Shown one piece after another: positions 20,985 to 29,633 of a stretch of 58,309 nucleotides of DNA. The translations under genes were made by a program, and so were the position numbers. Each line of letters starts with the position of its first letter. Within the stretch, counting starts at the first letter, position 1. Below the pieces are notes generated by a model, which was given only the letters and a program-made list of their open reading frames with translations, did no database searches and was not told where the DNA came from. The DNA is from Pseudonocardiales bacterium (GTDB lineage Bacteria; Actinomycetota; Actinomycetes; Mycobacteriales; Pseudonocardiaceae), in NCBI GenBank assembly GCA_019244165.1, contig JAFATA010000056.1:1-58309 (forward strand), read 5' to 3'.

Positions 20985-20999
20985 TCCCATATAATGGGA
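20985..20999. promoter_or_regulatory. Inverted-repeat operator overlapping a -10-like box between leuC and the IclR gene
   Basis: TCCCAT-ATA-ATGGGA is a perfect 6-bp inverted repeat with a 3-bp centre, and it contains TATAAT (20990-20995) on the + strand. It sits 43 bases from the leuC start and 16 bases from the IclR start. In relatives the NdgR/LtbR regulator binds in the leuC intergenic region. No good -35 box is visible on either strand, so the direction of the promoter is uncertain. Confidence 0.5.
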
Positions 21000-21014
21000 A
21001 GTTAGTATCGTTGT

Positions 21015-21716
21015 GTGAAACAGCATAGCGGCATCGGGGTGCTGGACAAAGCTGTCCGCGTGCTCCGCACGGTCGCTACCAGCCCCTGCGGGCTGGCCGA
21101 GCTGTGTGACCGTACCGGGCTGCCCCGGGCCACCGCCCACCGGCTGGCGGTGGGACTGGAAGCACACCGGCTGCTCACCCGTGGGGGTGACGGGCGGTGG
21201 CGTCCCGGGCCCGCCCTGCGCGAGTTGGGCGAGGGCGCGCTGGACCCCTTGCTCGACGCCGCCGCGATGGTGCTCCCCCGGCTGCGCGACGTCACCGGCG
21301 AGAGCGTCCAGCTCTACCGGCGGGACGGGATGGTCCGGGTTTGTGTGGCGGCTGCCGAACCCCCCAGCGGCCTGCGCGACACCGTCCCGGTGGGAGCCCG
21401 CCTGTCGATGTCGGCCGGGTCAGGCGCGAAAATCCTGGCCGCGTGGGCTGATCCGAGTATCCAACGCGCCATCCTGGGCGAGGCCATCTTCGGCGAGCGG
21501 ACCCTCTTAGAGGTCCGCAAGCGAGGCTGGGCGCAGAGCGTGGCCGAGCGCGAGTCCGGGGTGGCCAGTGTCTCCGCCCCGGTGCGCGATGCGAGCGGCA
21601 CCGTGATTGCCGCCGTATCGGTATCCGGCCCCGTGGACCGGATCGGCCGACGACCGGGTGTGCGCTGGGCTGCCGACCTGCTGGCCGCTGCCGAGGCGCT
21701 GCGTAATCGCCTGTGA
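21015..21716 (+). CDS. ndgR: IclR-family regulator of leucine biosynthesis (NdgR/LtbR type)
   Basis: 233 residues, GTG start. The winged helix covers residues about 5-65 ([33 protein letters not shown]) and the IclR effector domain about 80-230 ([41 protein letters not shown]). NdgR of Streptomyces and LtbR of Corynebacterium are encoded divergently from leuCD and control leucine and other amino-acid genes; the identical arrangement here supports the name. Confidence 0.9.
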   Translation: MKQHSGIGVLDKAVRVLRTVATSPCGLAELCDRTGLPRATAHRLAVGLEAHRLLTRGGDGRWRPGPALRELGEGALDPLLDAAAMVLPRLRDVTGESVQLYRRDGMVRVCVAAAEPPSGLRDTVPVGARLSMSAGSGAKILAAWADPSIQRAILGEAIFGERTLLEVRKRGWAQSVAERESGVASVSAPVRDASGTVIAAVSVSGPVDRIGRRPGVRWAADLLAAAEALRNRL

Positions 21717-21740
21717 GGGCAATCACGCTAGGATCACCTC

Positions 21741-23786
21741 ATGAATGAGCTGGCCAAGCACAACGAAGCTCGCCGTCAGGAAATAATAAAGCTTCGCGAC
21801 ATCATCCGGAAGCGGCGCGCCGAATCGCCGGTCCCGAGTTTCGCAGATTATCCGCTGACGCGGCTGCAGGAACGGATCACCCATGTCCTGCGTGAGCATT
21901 CGGGGCAGGCGGACGTGACCTGGGAGATCGATGTCCTCGATCGCTCAAAATTCGGCGCCGACTTCGCCGTCCGGCTGACTGGTCTGCTCAAGGAGCACGG
22001 TTCCAAGGAATACATCGAATCAGATGTCCCGCGGATCGCCGAGGCCCTGGCGGGCCCAGAGCTCGCCGATGTGGTGGCCCAGGTCACCCACAAAGGCATC
22101 TACGTCAACGTCCGACTCGTCAACCACTGGTTCCTCGCGGGCGTCCAGGCAGTCATCGACCTGGCCGAGCGGTTCGGGCACAACGACACCCGATCCTCTC
22201 GGGCGCAGGTCGTGGACTACTCCTCACCCAACGTGGCCAAGGTCCTACACGCGGGTCATTTCCGCTCGACGATGATCGGTCACGTCCTGGCCAACCTCTA
22301 CGAGGCGTGCGGAGCCGTCGTCTACCGGATCAACCACATCAACGACTTCGGTGGCTTCGGCTTCATGCTGGAAGGTTTCCGGCGGTTCGACCCGTACTTC
22401 CCCCCCACCCTGGGGAACAACGAACGGCTCCTGGAGATCTACGCCATCCGGCGAACCCTGGAACGAGCCGTGGCGGCGAGCGAGGGCCTGAGCGCCGCCG
22501 ATGAACGGGAACACCAAATCCTCACGCGCTATTTCCCGGGGGCGAGCACGGCGGAAGAGTTGCGCGCGGCCTATGAGGGATTCGTCGCCGCCGCCGACGA
22601 GCGCTTCCAGAAGCTAGAGGAAGGCGATGCCGACGAGGTCGCCCTGTGGCGGCGCATGGTGGAGTGGAGTCTGGCGGGTTTCCAGCCCTTCTACACCGCG
22701 CTGGACATCGACATCGACTTCGTCATCGGGGAAAGCTTCTACCTCGAGGCGGGCAACTCCCTGGTGGACGAGGCGATCAGCAACGGCAGCGCCTTCGAGC
22801 TGACCAAACGGCGAGTCTGCGAAGAGGTCGCGGAGCTGGACCGCGCCGTAGCGGCCGAAGAGATCACCATACCGATGCGGGACCAGGCCGTCGCGCTGCT
22901 GGAAAAAGATATCGGGGCCATCGTGGTCCCCCTGCCCAGCGGTGAACGGCTCGTGGTTCGCCGGTCTGATGGCCGCAGCATCTACGCCACTCGCGACCTC
23001 GGGGCGATCAAACTCCGGCGGGAAATCTTTGATCCCACCGATATCAACTACGTGGTGGGGCAGGAACAGCGTGTCCACTTCAACCGGCTCTTCCAGGCCG
23101 CCCAGGTGCTCGGCATCGCCACCGCCACCAAACCCAAGTTTCAGCACACCTACTTTGGTTTCTACGTCGATGCCGCCACCGGCAAGAAGCTCTCCAGCCG
23201 GGAGAGCGTGGCCGGAGTCAACGAACTGCTGGCGGCCGCGGTCACGCACTTCCGGGCGCGCTCCGCCGAAGGCGGCACCATGACCGAGGAGGAACTCGAC
23301 CAGGCCGCCCGGCAACTGGCGGTCGGTTCGATCGTCTTTAACGATCTCAAGCGCGACATGAAAGGCTCGGTCAGCATCGCCCGCGGTGACCTGACGCCTA
23401 TCATCGCCGATTTTGAGAAGTCGGGCGGCCCCTACGTCGTCTACTCCGCCTGCCGGGCTCGGGCGATCCTGCGCAAGTACGGCAAGCCAGTGCCGCATCT
23501 GCGTGAGATCGGCGCTTTCGAGTTGAGCGACCAGGAGGCACTGCTGATCTTCAGGATCCTCGAGTTCCCGGACAAGGCGGCCAAGGCGGCTGACGAGGAC
23601 AACCCGTCCATCCTGGTCCGCCATCTGCTGGAGATCGCCGGAATCTACAATTCCTACTACGCGAGCGCTCCGGTGTTGGAGGGGAACAAGGCGAACAAGT
23701 CCCGCCTGATGATCACTCGAGCCGCCCAGTTGGTGCTGACCACCGGGCTGAAACTCTGCCACGTGGAGTGCCCGCCGAAGATCTGA
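21741..23786 (+). CDS. Arginyl-tRNA synthetase-like protein, divergent
   Basis: 681 residues, longer than most bacterial ArgRS (about 550-590). The class I HIGH motif is SSPNVAKVLHAGHFRST. The ArgRS core continues with GFGFMLEGF, SDGRSIYATRDLGAI and YVVGQEQRVHFNRLFQAA, and the anticodon-binding domain ends with YNSYYASAPVL and a CHVECPPKI tail. The KMSKS-like loop is GKKLSSRES. The N-terminus is charged and helical. A housekeeping argS is normally elsewhere in actinobacteria, so this may be a second copy, for example one that resists an inhibitor or serves a peptide pathway. It lies just left of the integrated element and outside its repeat. Confidence 0.8.
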   Translation: MNELAKHNEARRQEIIKLRDIIRKRRAESPVPSFADYPLTRLQERITHVLREHSGQADVTWEIDVLDRSKFGADFAVRLTGLLKEHGSKEYIESDVPRIAEALAGPELADVVAQVTHKGIYVNVRLVNHWFLAGVQAVIDLAERFGHNDTRSSRAQVVDYSSPNVAKVLHAGHFRSTMIGHVLANLYEACGAVVYRINHINDFGGFGFMLEGFRRFDPYFPPTLGNNERLLEIYAIRRTLERAVAASEGLSAADEREHQILTRYFPGASTAEELRAAYEGFVAAADERFQKLEEGDADEVALWRRMVEWSLAGFQPFYTALDIDIDFVIGESFYLEAGNSLVDEAISNGSAFELTKRRVCEEVAELDRAVAAEEITIPMRDQAVALLEKDIGAIVVPLPSGERLVVRRSDGRSIYATRDLGAIKLRREIFDPTDINYVVGQEQRVHFNRLFQAAQVLGIATATKPKFQHTYFGFYVDAATGKKLSSRESVAGVNELLAAAVTHFRARSAEGGTMTEEELDQAARQLAVGSIVFNDLKRDMKGSVSIARGDLTPIIADFEKSGGPYVVYSACRARAILRKYGKPVPHLREIGAFELSDQEALLIFRILEFPDKAAKAADEDNPSILVRHLLEIAGIYNSYYASAPVLEGNKANKSRLMITRAAQLVLTTGLKLCHVECPPKI

Positions 23787-23924
23787 GACGGCCGCTGCCC
23801 CTGACGAGACCGGCTGAGCAGGCTATCGACAACGCTCTCCGCGCTGCTCTTGATCTCAGCCGACATCCGGACAGCCGCTGGCTAGCGGCGCTGTTGGCCA
23901 CCGTTGGTCTCCTTGCAGGTCAAA

Positions 23925-23976
23925 CGGTGTAGCCCCGACGGGATTTGAACCCGCGCTACCGCCTTGAGAGGGCGGC
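23925..23976. repeat. attL: 52-bp direct repeat of the tRNA-Glu 3' half
   Basis: Identical over 52 bases to 42580-42631. It contains the T-arm, variable region and anticodon arm of tRNA-Glu but not the D-arm or 5' acceptor half, so it is not a functional tRNA gene. Together with the copy at the right end it marks the limits of the integrated element. Confidence 0.93.
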
Positions 23977-24232
23977 ACGGTCGGCACATCCTCCGGCGTT
24001 AGGACCTGCGCAAACGGCGCCTCTGAGGTAGGAGGTCGGGGCTATTTGGGCACACATTCGGCACATAGCGGTACGGCCGGGCGGATACGGGGGGCACGAG
24101 GACCGCACCCTAGCTCGCAGCGATGCTGTTCAGGAGCCTTGATCTCGGGTACGCGGTGTCGGACGATCCGGGACCGTCGGGGGAAGCTCCGTATCTTGAT
24201 CAGTATCCTCGCAGATCTCGGGTTCGCCGACC

Positions 24233-24430
24233 CGCAAGGCGGCGAAAAGTGGCGGAATCATCGAGCTGGCGGGCAAGGCGGTGGGCGCGTCCTTCGTCGG
24301 TGCCCCGTCGCCGCCTGCCTGGCCGTCGCCGAGGCGACACGAGAGCTGTACGGCGGCACCGGACTGGATGTCGTGACCTTCGACCTCGACACGACGGACC
24401 TCCAATCCGCCCTCTCCGACAACCCCCGAC
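24233..24430 (+). pseudogene. Frameshifted ThiF/HesA-like fragment
   Basis: One frame reads GGIIELAGKAVGASFVGA (24251 on) and, after a one-base shift near 24300, the next reads VAACLAVAEATRELYGG and then LDVVTFDLDTTDL. Joined, this resembles the region of ThiF-type adenylating enzymes that lies just after the nucleotide site. No start or full domain is present. Similarity is judged by eye from family patterns only. The rest of 23,977-24,572 shows no other gene. Confidence 0.35.
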
Positions 24431-24572
24431 ACGATCCCAGCCCCACTACGCAGCCCTGCCCATCTAGCCTCGGCCCCCCGCGTGCCCAGCAGGTTGGAGG
24501 TGACCATGTAGGTCGTCTGCGGTCGTCAGCTCGTCGTCGCTTGCTGACAGTACGCGACACGCTCACAGAACG

Positions 24573-24848
24573 CTAGTAGGGAGTTCGGGAAAGCCCTGGT
24601 CCTGAATTTGGCCCACCGGGGAATACAACTTGATAGCCATCATAGCTACCACCCTGACACTGGAAAACCCGTCCCATAAGAGCCGCGATAGTACCCCCGC
24701 TACCTGTGCATTGACCCGGAGTAATAGGATCAGCGAAGCCAAGGGCTAATCCAGCAGTTCCAAGGAAGAGGCCAATTATTAATCCAATAGTAGCCATTAG
24801 TATTGAGAATCGGTGTATTGTCTTTCTGTAGAGTGGCAGGGTGTTCAT
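24573..24848 (-). CDS. Small secreted protein, AT-rich gene
   Basis: 91 residues with AAGGAG spaced 4 bases before the ATG. Residues 1-13 are basic, 14-38 a hydrophobic signal or anchor segment (FSILMATIGLIIGLFLGTAG), and the rest a Gly-rich exported part with two Cys (QCTGSGG and FQCQGGSYDGYQ) that may form a disulfide. Codon use is clearly more AT-rich than the neighbours, pointing to acquisition from another source. No family recognised. It reads toward the left end of the element. Confidence 0.65.
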   Translation of the reverse strand: MNTLPLYRKTIHRFSILMATIGLIIGLFLGTAGLALGFADPITPGQCTGSGGTIAALMGRVFQCQGGSYDGYQVVFPGGPNSGPGLSRTPY

Positions 24849-25634
24849 CTCGCTCCTTTTTTACTCGGGTGAACCCCTCGACACCTGACACATGTGCCCG
24901 CCGCCTCACCAAGCACCCGCCCCTATCGGTTACCTCGGTTACTTGCCCGGCCAGAGGGGCTTCTCTGGTCCGCCATCATCTGTTCCTTCTTCCATGGGAT
25001 CATCCTCTGGCTGGCTTACGACCCGGTGCCCGTGGCCTACTCCCACCTCCACCGTCGCCAAGCTCTGCATCACTGTGGTCACCGATAGTCACATTACCGG
25101 GACATGTTCAATCTATACGCACGTGTAGGTTACCGCGAAGGGGTGATCGAATCAAGGCGGCAGAGACAGCGAGGACAGCCGGCCGTGGGCGATCCACGGC
25201 TCACCGGCATGACTGGCGGCAGGAAAGACCCGGTGGTCACCCCCGGTGGTACCGCTCAGGGTGGGCGCAGGTCGATTCCCAGTGAGTCACGATGACACCC
25301 CGCGATCGGATAAGGTGAGTAGTCCTTCGGCGGTGCCGAAGGAAGCCGGGTTCGCCATTGCTCGGCTGGTTCGGTACTCGGAAAACCACTCGGCGCGCGG
25401 CGTCTGGCTAAAGAACTCATAGAGACTAACGGCAGCACAGCGCCCTGTGAGGGCGGCGCGGTCATCACCTCCTCCACCATCCTGAGCTGCGAAAAGCGGA
25501 CTCACGCCGCCCCGAGCACTCCCATTTAGGCACCCATTCGGCACAGCAGCCAAGTGCACGCGAACCACGCCGTGTCAGTCCACCCGATCAGCGGCACGGG
25601 GCAGTACAAGGCGGGCGGATGGCGGTAACGGTAG
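24849..25634. other. Long stretch without a convincing gene, with GGTTAC sites and an att-like repeat
   Basis: I find no supported gene in these 786 bases. Two GGTTAC hexamers 9 bases apart (24929 and 24938) and one at 25129 match the sites of the large array at 40681-40815. A 22-mer at 25524-25545 matches 24044-24065 with two differences (core TTCGGCACA); related TTCGGCAC and TCCGGCAC copies lie just after the int gene at 42457 and 42468. These may be integrase arm sites or the scar of an older insertion. Confidence 0.4.
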
Positions 25635-26342
25635 TCAGATGGCTTGGCCGACCTCAGTTGCGATTAGCTCGGCGGCTCTAGCTGGGTCCTCGGCAGCGGT
25701 GACGGCTCGGCCGATCACGAGCATGTCGGCACCGCCCTGGATTGCCTGGGCCGGTGTGGCGACCCGACCTTGATCGTAGGTGGGGACGCCGGTCGGCCGG
25801 ATACCGGGAACTACGGTCATGATGTTGGGCGCCGTACCTTTGATTACGGGAAGATCGGTGGCGGCGCAAATGACACCGCCGCAACGGGCGGCTACGGCCG
25901 CTGCTAGGCGCTTGTTGAGCAGCTCAGGTGGGGCGGTGGGTTCGCTGGTCAGCACGGTTACGGCGAGCACCGTTGGTGCCGGTAAGCCGACTTCGTCGGC
26001 GCCTCCATTAAGGCCTTTGACGGCCGCTTGGAGCATGGTTATACCCCCGGCTGCGTGTACGGTCAGGTAACGGACTCCCAGCGATCCGAGGACGGTGCTG
26101 GATCCATATACGGTGCTAGGGATGTCATGTAGCTTGACGTCGAGGAAAACATTCATACCGATGTCCTGCATAGCTCGGACTGCCTGGTGGCCTTCAGCGC
26201 TGAAGAGTTCGAGGCCGACTTTGGCGACGCCGATGTGTGGTTGGACTGCCTTGGCGATAGATATGGCGGTGTCCAGATGCCGAGTATCGAGAGCGATAGC
26301 TAGGCGATTCCTGAAGTCGGTCTTGGGTGACGTGGCTGACAT
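25635..26342 (-). CDS. pyrF: Orotidine 5'-phosphate decarboxylase carried on the element
   Basis: 235 residues. The catalytic charged network is present: AIALDTRHLD (first Asp), AKVGLELF (Lys) and LDVKLHDIPSTV (Asp-Lys-His-Asp); the phosphate site PGIRPTG and DQGRVATPAQAI are intact. It would convert OMP to UMP. It begins 8 bases after the GntR gene stop, so the pair is one leftward transcript. A host pyrF is expected in the pyrimidine operon elsewhere, so this is probably a second, mobile copy. Its sequence resembles the short (type I) form more than the usual longer actinobacterial enzyme. Confidence 0.92.
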   Translation of the reverse strand: MSATSPKTDFRNRLAIALDTRHLDTAISIAKAVQPHIGVAKVGLELFSAEGHQAVRAMQDIGMNVFLDVKLHDIPSTVYGSSTVLGSLGVRYLTVHAAGGITMLQAAVKGLNGGADEVGLPAPTVLAVTVLTSEPTAPPELLNKRLAAAVAARCGGVICAATDLPVIKGTAPNIMTVVPGIRPTGVPTYDQGRVATPAQAIQGGADMLVIGRAVTAAEDPARAAELIATEVGQAI

Positions 26343-26350
26343 CTCGCCTC

Positions 26351-27121
26351 TTAGCCGTTGTCCATGAGTACTTCGCCCATAGGCGCTTCAAAAGTTTCGA
26401 ATGTGATGACGTTGCCCTGGGCTGGGCGGACGTTGATGACGGCCTCCAGAGCTTCGTCTTCAGCGCCGTAGGTGCCATGGCTGTGCTCGATAACAATGCC
26501 GTTCGCGTCGAGTCCGAACAGTTCTTGTTCGGACGTGGTAGCATGCCGGGCACGAATTTCGTTTTTTGTTCGGGTCACGATATGGCCTGCGTCTTCAATG
26601 AATGTCACTACCTGAATGCGCTCTTCGCTTTCGAGTCGGGGGGCGGCCTCGACAATGGTGGCTGGGAAGAACATTGATGTATCTTCGGTGGGGATATCAT
26701 CGACGTAGGTACGACTGCAACGTTGGAAGACGGGTGTTCCTGCCTTGCTGTTAAGGAAGCGCGCGATCATAAGCGGCGCCTCTACCCACCTGCGTTGGAT
26801 CGTGTCTTTGCGGATCTTGCCGGTCACGTCACCGTCGAAGATCAAGCTGCGAGCGGCACGAGCCCGCGCGTAGCGACCGGTCATCGGCCACTTGGTGGTC
26901 CGCAGCTCCGGGGGCGCTGGGATCGCCCGCATGCCAGGGCGAGCGATCACGATTCCGTCAGCGACGAGGTGCTGGATGGCTCGTCCGGCCGTCTTCATGT
27001 TGACGTCGAAGCGGCTCGCCAGGGCGGCGGTGCCGGGTAGCGGCTCATCGTCGTAGTGGCCAGCTAGCACTTCTGCTTTGAGCGTCTCGGCGATCAAGAC
27101 GTACTCGGGCTTCTTAGGCAT
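26351..27121 (-). CDS. GntR/HutC-family repressor, KorSA-like
   Basis: 256 residues. The N-terminal winged helix (about 1-75) includes PLPGTAALASRFDVNMKTAGRA, and the C-terminal UTRA-type effector fold covers about 90-250. In pSAM2-type AICEs a GntR protein (KorSA) encoded at this position represses replication and transfer genes. Here the divergent promoter 50 bases away has an inverted repeat over its -35 box that fits such a repressor. Coupled to pyrF downstream. Confidence 0.88.
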   Translation of the reverse strand: MPKKPEYVLIAETLKAEVLAGHYDDEPLPGTAALASRFDVNMKTAGRAIQHLVADGIVIARPGMRAIPAPPELRTTKWPMTGRYARARAARSLIFDGDVTGKIRKDTIQRRWVEAPLMIARFLNSKAGTPVFQRCSRTYVDDIPTEDTSMFFPATIVEAAPRLESEERIQVVTFIEDAGHIVTRTKNEIRARHATTSEQELFGLDANGIVIEHSHGTYGAEDEALEAVINVRPAQGNVITFETFEAPMGEVLMDNG

Positions 27122-27165
27122 GAGCCAATGGTACGCGGTCGCTGGTGGCCATCGGAGAGCCGCCT

Positions 27166-27203
27166 ACCACGTGGTTGACAACCACCTGGTGGATAGGTAC
27201 CGT
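27166..27203 (+). promoter_or_regulatory. Repressor-controlled promoter of the replication/transfer operon
   Basis: TTGACA (27175-27180), 17-base spacer, TACCGT (27198-27203). The -35 box sits in the centre of a perfect inverted repeat GTGGTT-GAC-AACCAC (27171-27185), and two palindrome-like ACCACNTGGT units (27166-27175 and 27181-27190) flank it. This is a natural operator for the divergent GntR repressor and would shut off the rightward operon that begins at 27283. Confidence 0.7.
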
Positions 27204-27282
27204 GTGCCGCACATGGGCGGGGCCGGTGGAGGCGACCCACTCGGCCCCGCGTCACCCCATCCGATCTAGGCGGAGGAGCGAC

Positions 27283-27720
27283 ATGGATGACGTTACAGAG
27301 CAGGTCAGGGTACCTGCAATCACGGAACTACAGGCCAGTCTCGACGAGACCGTGCGTCCCCCGGTGGGTGCTGCTGTGGTGGCGCATCCGGGGTGGTGTG
27401 ATCCGCGTCGGTGTGTTGAGGCCGATGGTGATGTTGAGCATCGCTCGGAGCCGGTGTCGCTGCGGGCCTGGGATGCCTCCTTAGAGCTGGTGTGGGTTCG
27501 TCGGGATGATGCGGACGCTGAGGATCCTGAGGGTGCTGCGGTCCCGGGTGACCCTGAGTTGCGGATCGACATCACCTACTGCGACCCGAGTGCCCACACG
27601 CAGTTGTTCTTGACCCCGCAGGAGGCCCGCCAGCTGGGCTACGAGCTGTTTCGGTGTTGCTGGCGGGAGCGCTGCGGTCGCACCCCGATCGCTCACGAGG
27701 CCCCGGCGGTGGCGTCGTGA
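27283..27720 (+). CDS. DUF6907-like small protein, first gene of the rightward operon
   Basis: 145 residues from ATG 27283, with GGAGG about 7 bases upstream; upstream codons in the same frame are in the promoter and untranslated. It has the HPGWCDPRRC motif, a beta-rich middle (LELVWVRRDD, LRIDITYCDP) and a helix (TPQEARQLGYELFRCC). Proteins of this type are frequent on actinobacterial plasmids and AICEs next to replication genes; function unknown. Its stop overlaps the polymerase start as GTGA. Confidence 0.75.
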   Translation: MDDVTEQVRVPAITELQASLDETVRPPVGAAVVAHPGWCDPRRCVEADGDVEHRSEPVSLRAWDASLELVWVRRDDADAEDPEGAAVPGDPELRIDITYCDPSAHTQLFLTPQEARQLGYELFRCCWRERCGRTPIAHEAPAVAS

Positions 27721-29633
27721 GCGCCACCGCGACCGTTGTTGCCCCTCCTGAGGAGGGGTTGTTCAGTGCCGCCGACGTGCCCGTTGCCCGTAGCCGGAGA
27801 GCACGGGTGGTCGGGTGTACGCAGTCGGTGGTGGTGTTGCCGGCGCTGGTCGAGCGCGCTGGTGGTCCCCCGCGGGGTGTGTCGCTGGAGCGGGCCTGTG
27901 ACCTGGTGCGAGGTGTGGTGGGCTCCTGGGGTGGGCTGGCGGTGGATGTGGAGACCACCGGCTACCCGGTCGGGCACCGGTGGTGGGGGTTGCGCACGGT
28001 GCAACTGGGGGATGCGCAGGCTGCGGTGGTGTTCGACGCGACCGACGCCGAGCAAGCCCAGGCGGTGCGGGTCCTCCTGGCGGAGACCCCCCGGTTGTTC
28101 GCGCATTCCGCCGTGGCGGACCTGGTTCCCCTGGCCCACGCAGGCCTGATCGACTGGGCCCCGGCGTGGGAGCGCATGGTGGACACGGTCTTGCTGGCCC
28201 GGCTAGCGGACCCGAGCCGTTCGACCACCCAGTGCGGGTTGAAGCAGCTGGCCACGGCAGTCCTGGGCAGTGAGGCGGTCTCGCCGGCAGCGGACCGTGC
28301 CCGGGCGGAGGTGTTCGCCTCGGCGGGGTGGGTGAGCAACACCCACGTGGGCACACCGGTGACCACCTCGGGGTGGGCACAGGTGCACCCGGGTTGGGTG
28401 ACGATGGTGCGCTACGCCGCGGCCGACGTGCTGGACACCGCCGCCCTCGCCGACCGCTTGCTGCCTGGGTGTGAGCCAGTGTTGCTGGCCCGGGAACACA
28501 CCGTGCAAGCCCTGACCGCGCGCCTGACCCAGGTGGGGCTGCGACTGAATCCCCTCCACGTGCAGGCCTTGCTCGATGACCACACCACCGCCCGAGAGCA
28601 GGCCCGAGAGCACGTACGGGGCTTCGGGATCACCAACCCGGGTAGCGCCCCGCAAGTCGGGGCGGCACTCCTAGCCGCAGGAGCGGAGCTGCCCATGACC
28701 CCAACCGGGCGGGCCTCAGTGGCCGCCCCCGTGCTGGAACCACTCCGGGATACCCCCGGCGTGGTGGGGGAGCTGGTAGCTGCGGTGCTCGACTACCGGC
28801 ACCACGACACAGCGATCACCACTTTCCTCACCCCCTACCAACACTTGATCACCTGCGGGGATGGTCGGGTCCGCCCCACGGTCTACACCCTGGGCACCGA
28901 CACCGGCCGGATGAGCTGCGTGCGCCCCAACCTCCAGCAACTCTCCCGCCAAGGCGGCATCCGAGCCTGCCTGACCGCCGACCCCGGCCACCTGCTGGTC
29001 AGCGCGGACTTCACCGGCGTCGAACTCCGCGTCGCCGCAGCCCTGTCCGGGGACACCACCCTCCGTCGAATGATCACCGAAGGGGTGGACATTCACTGGC
29101 TGATTGCCCGCCAGGTCTTCGGACCCACCGCCACGAAGGCGGATCGGTATGCGGTCAAACGCGGGGTGTTCGGGCGCTTGTACGGGGGTGGGGTCCCCAC
29201 CCTGGCCGCCCAGGTCGGCTGCACCCGAGCAGCGGCGGCGGCGATGGTGGCCACCCTGGATGAGATGACCCCCCAGCTCAGTTCCTGGGCGGCCGGGTTG
29301 CGCCACGCGGTGAGTGCGGGCCGCCGGGAGTTCCGCACCTACTCCGGGGCCATCGTGCACCTACCCGCCGCGTTTCCGCACAAGGCCCCCAACTACGCCA
29401 TCCAACGCACCGCACGGGAACTCCTGGTGGATGCCCTGCTGCGCTGGAAGATGACCCCCTGGGGTGATGCGGTGCTCTTGCCGGTGCATGACGAGATCCT
29501 GGTCATGGTCCCCGAAACCGACGCGGTAGCCGCGAGTGAGGCCCTGGTGGCGTGCATGGAAACGGAACTGAACGGGGTCCCGATCCTCGCCCAAGCCAGC
29601 GAACCCAGCTACGCCTGGGCCGACGCCGCATAA
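27717..29633 (+). CDS. Family-A DNA polymerase (Pol I-like) with 3'-5' exonuclease domain
   Basis: 638 residues from the coupled GTG. Residues about 75-250 are a DnaQ-like exonuclease (VDVETTGYP, FAHSAVADLVPL, YAAADVLDTAALADRL). The polymerase fold has motif A DFTGVELRVAAALSGD, motif B KADRYAVKRGVFGRLYGGG and motif C LPVHDEI. There is no 5'-3' exonuclease domain, and at 638 residues it is shorter than cellular Pol I, as for phage and plasmid enzymes. It is probably the element's own replicative or gap-filling polymerase, working with the SSB, PrimPol and ATPase encoded downstream. Confidence 0.92.
   Translation: MSATATVVAPPEEGLFSAADVPVARSRRARVVGCTQSVVVLPALVERAGGPPRGVSLERACDLVRGVVGSWGGLAVDVETTGYPVGHRWWGLRTVQLGDAQAAVVFDATDAEQAQAVRVLLAETPRLFAHSAVADLVPLAHAGLIDWAPAWERMVDTVLLARLADPSRSTTQCGLKQLATAVLGSEAVSPAADRARAEVFASAGWVSNTHVGTPVTTSGWAQVHPGWVTMVRYAAADVLDTAALADRLLPGCEPVLLAREHTVQALTARLTQVGLRLNPLHVQALLDDHTTAREQAREHVRGFGITNPGSAPQVGAALLAAGAELPMTPTGRASVAAPVLEPLRDTPGVVGELVAAVLDYRHHDTAITTFLTPYQHLITCGDGRVRPTVYTLGTDTGRMSCVRPNLQQLSRQGGIRACLTADPGHLLVSADFTGVELRVAAALSGDTTLRRMITEGVDIHWLIARQVFGPTATKADRYAVKRGVFGRLYGGGVPTLAAQVGCTRAAAAAMVATLDEMTPQLSSWAAGLRHAVSAGRREFRTYSGAIVHLPAAFPHKAPNYAIQRTARELLVDALLRWKMTPWGDAVLLPVHDEILVMVPETDAVAASEALVACMETELNGVPILAQASEPSYAWADAA

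Noticed and set aside
22614..23762. 382-codon minus-strand frame
   Set aside because: Antisense to the ArgRS-like gene, whose class I motifs are intact.
23930..23976. A second tRNA-Glu gene
   Set aside because: Only the 3' half is present, ending after the anticodon arm; it is the attL duplication made by integration.
24130..24507. 125-codon minus-strand frame
   Set aside because: No ribosome site, no recognisable domain, and it lies opposite the ThiF-like fragment.
24046..24576. 176-codon plus-strand frame near the left end
   Set aside because: Most of it is low-complexity; the only protein-like part is the shifted ThiF-like segment, listed as a remnant.
25287..25568. 93-codon minus-strand frame left of pyrF
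   Set aside because: Part reads plausibly (EFFSQTPRAEWFSEYRTS) but there is no start with a ribosome site and no family; not enough to call a gene.
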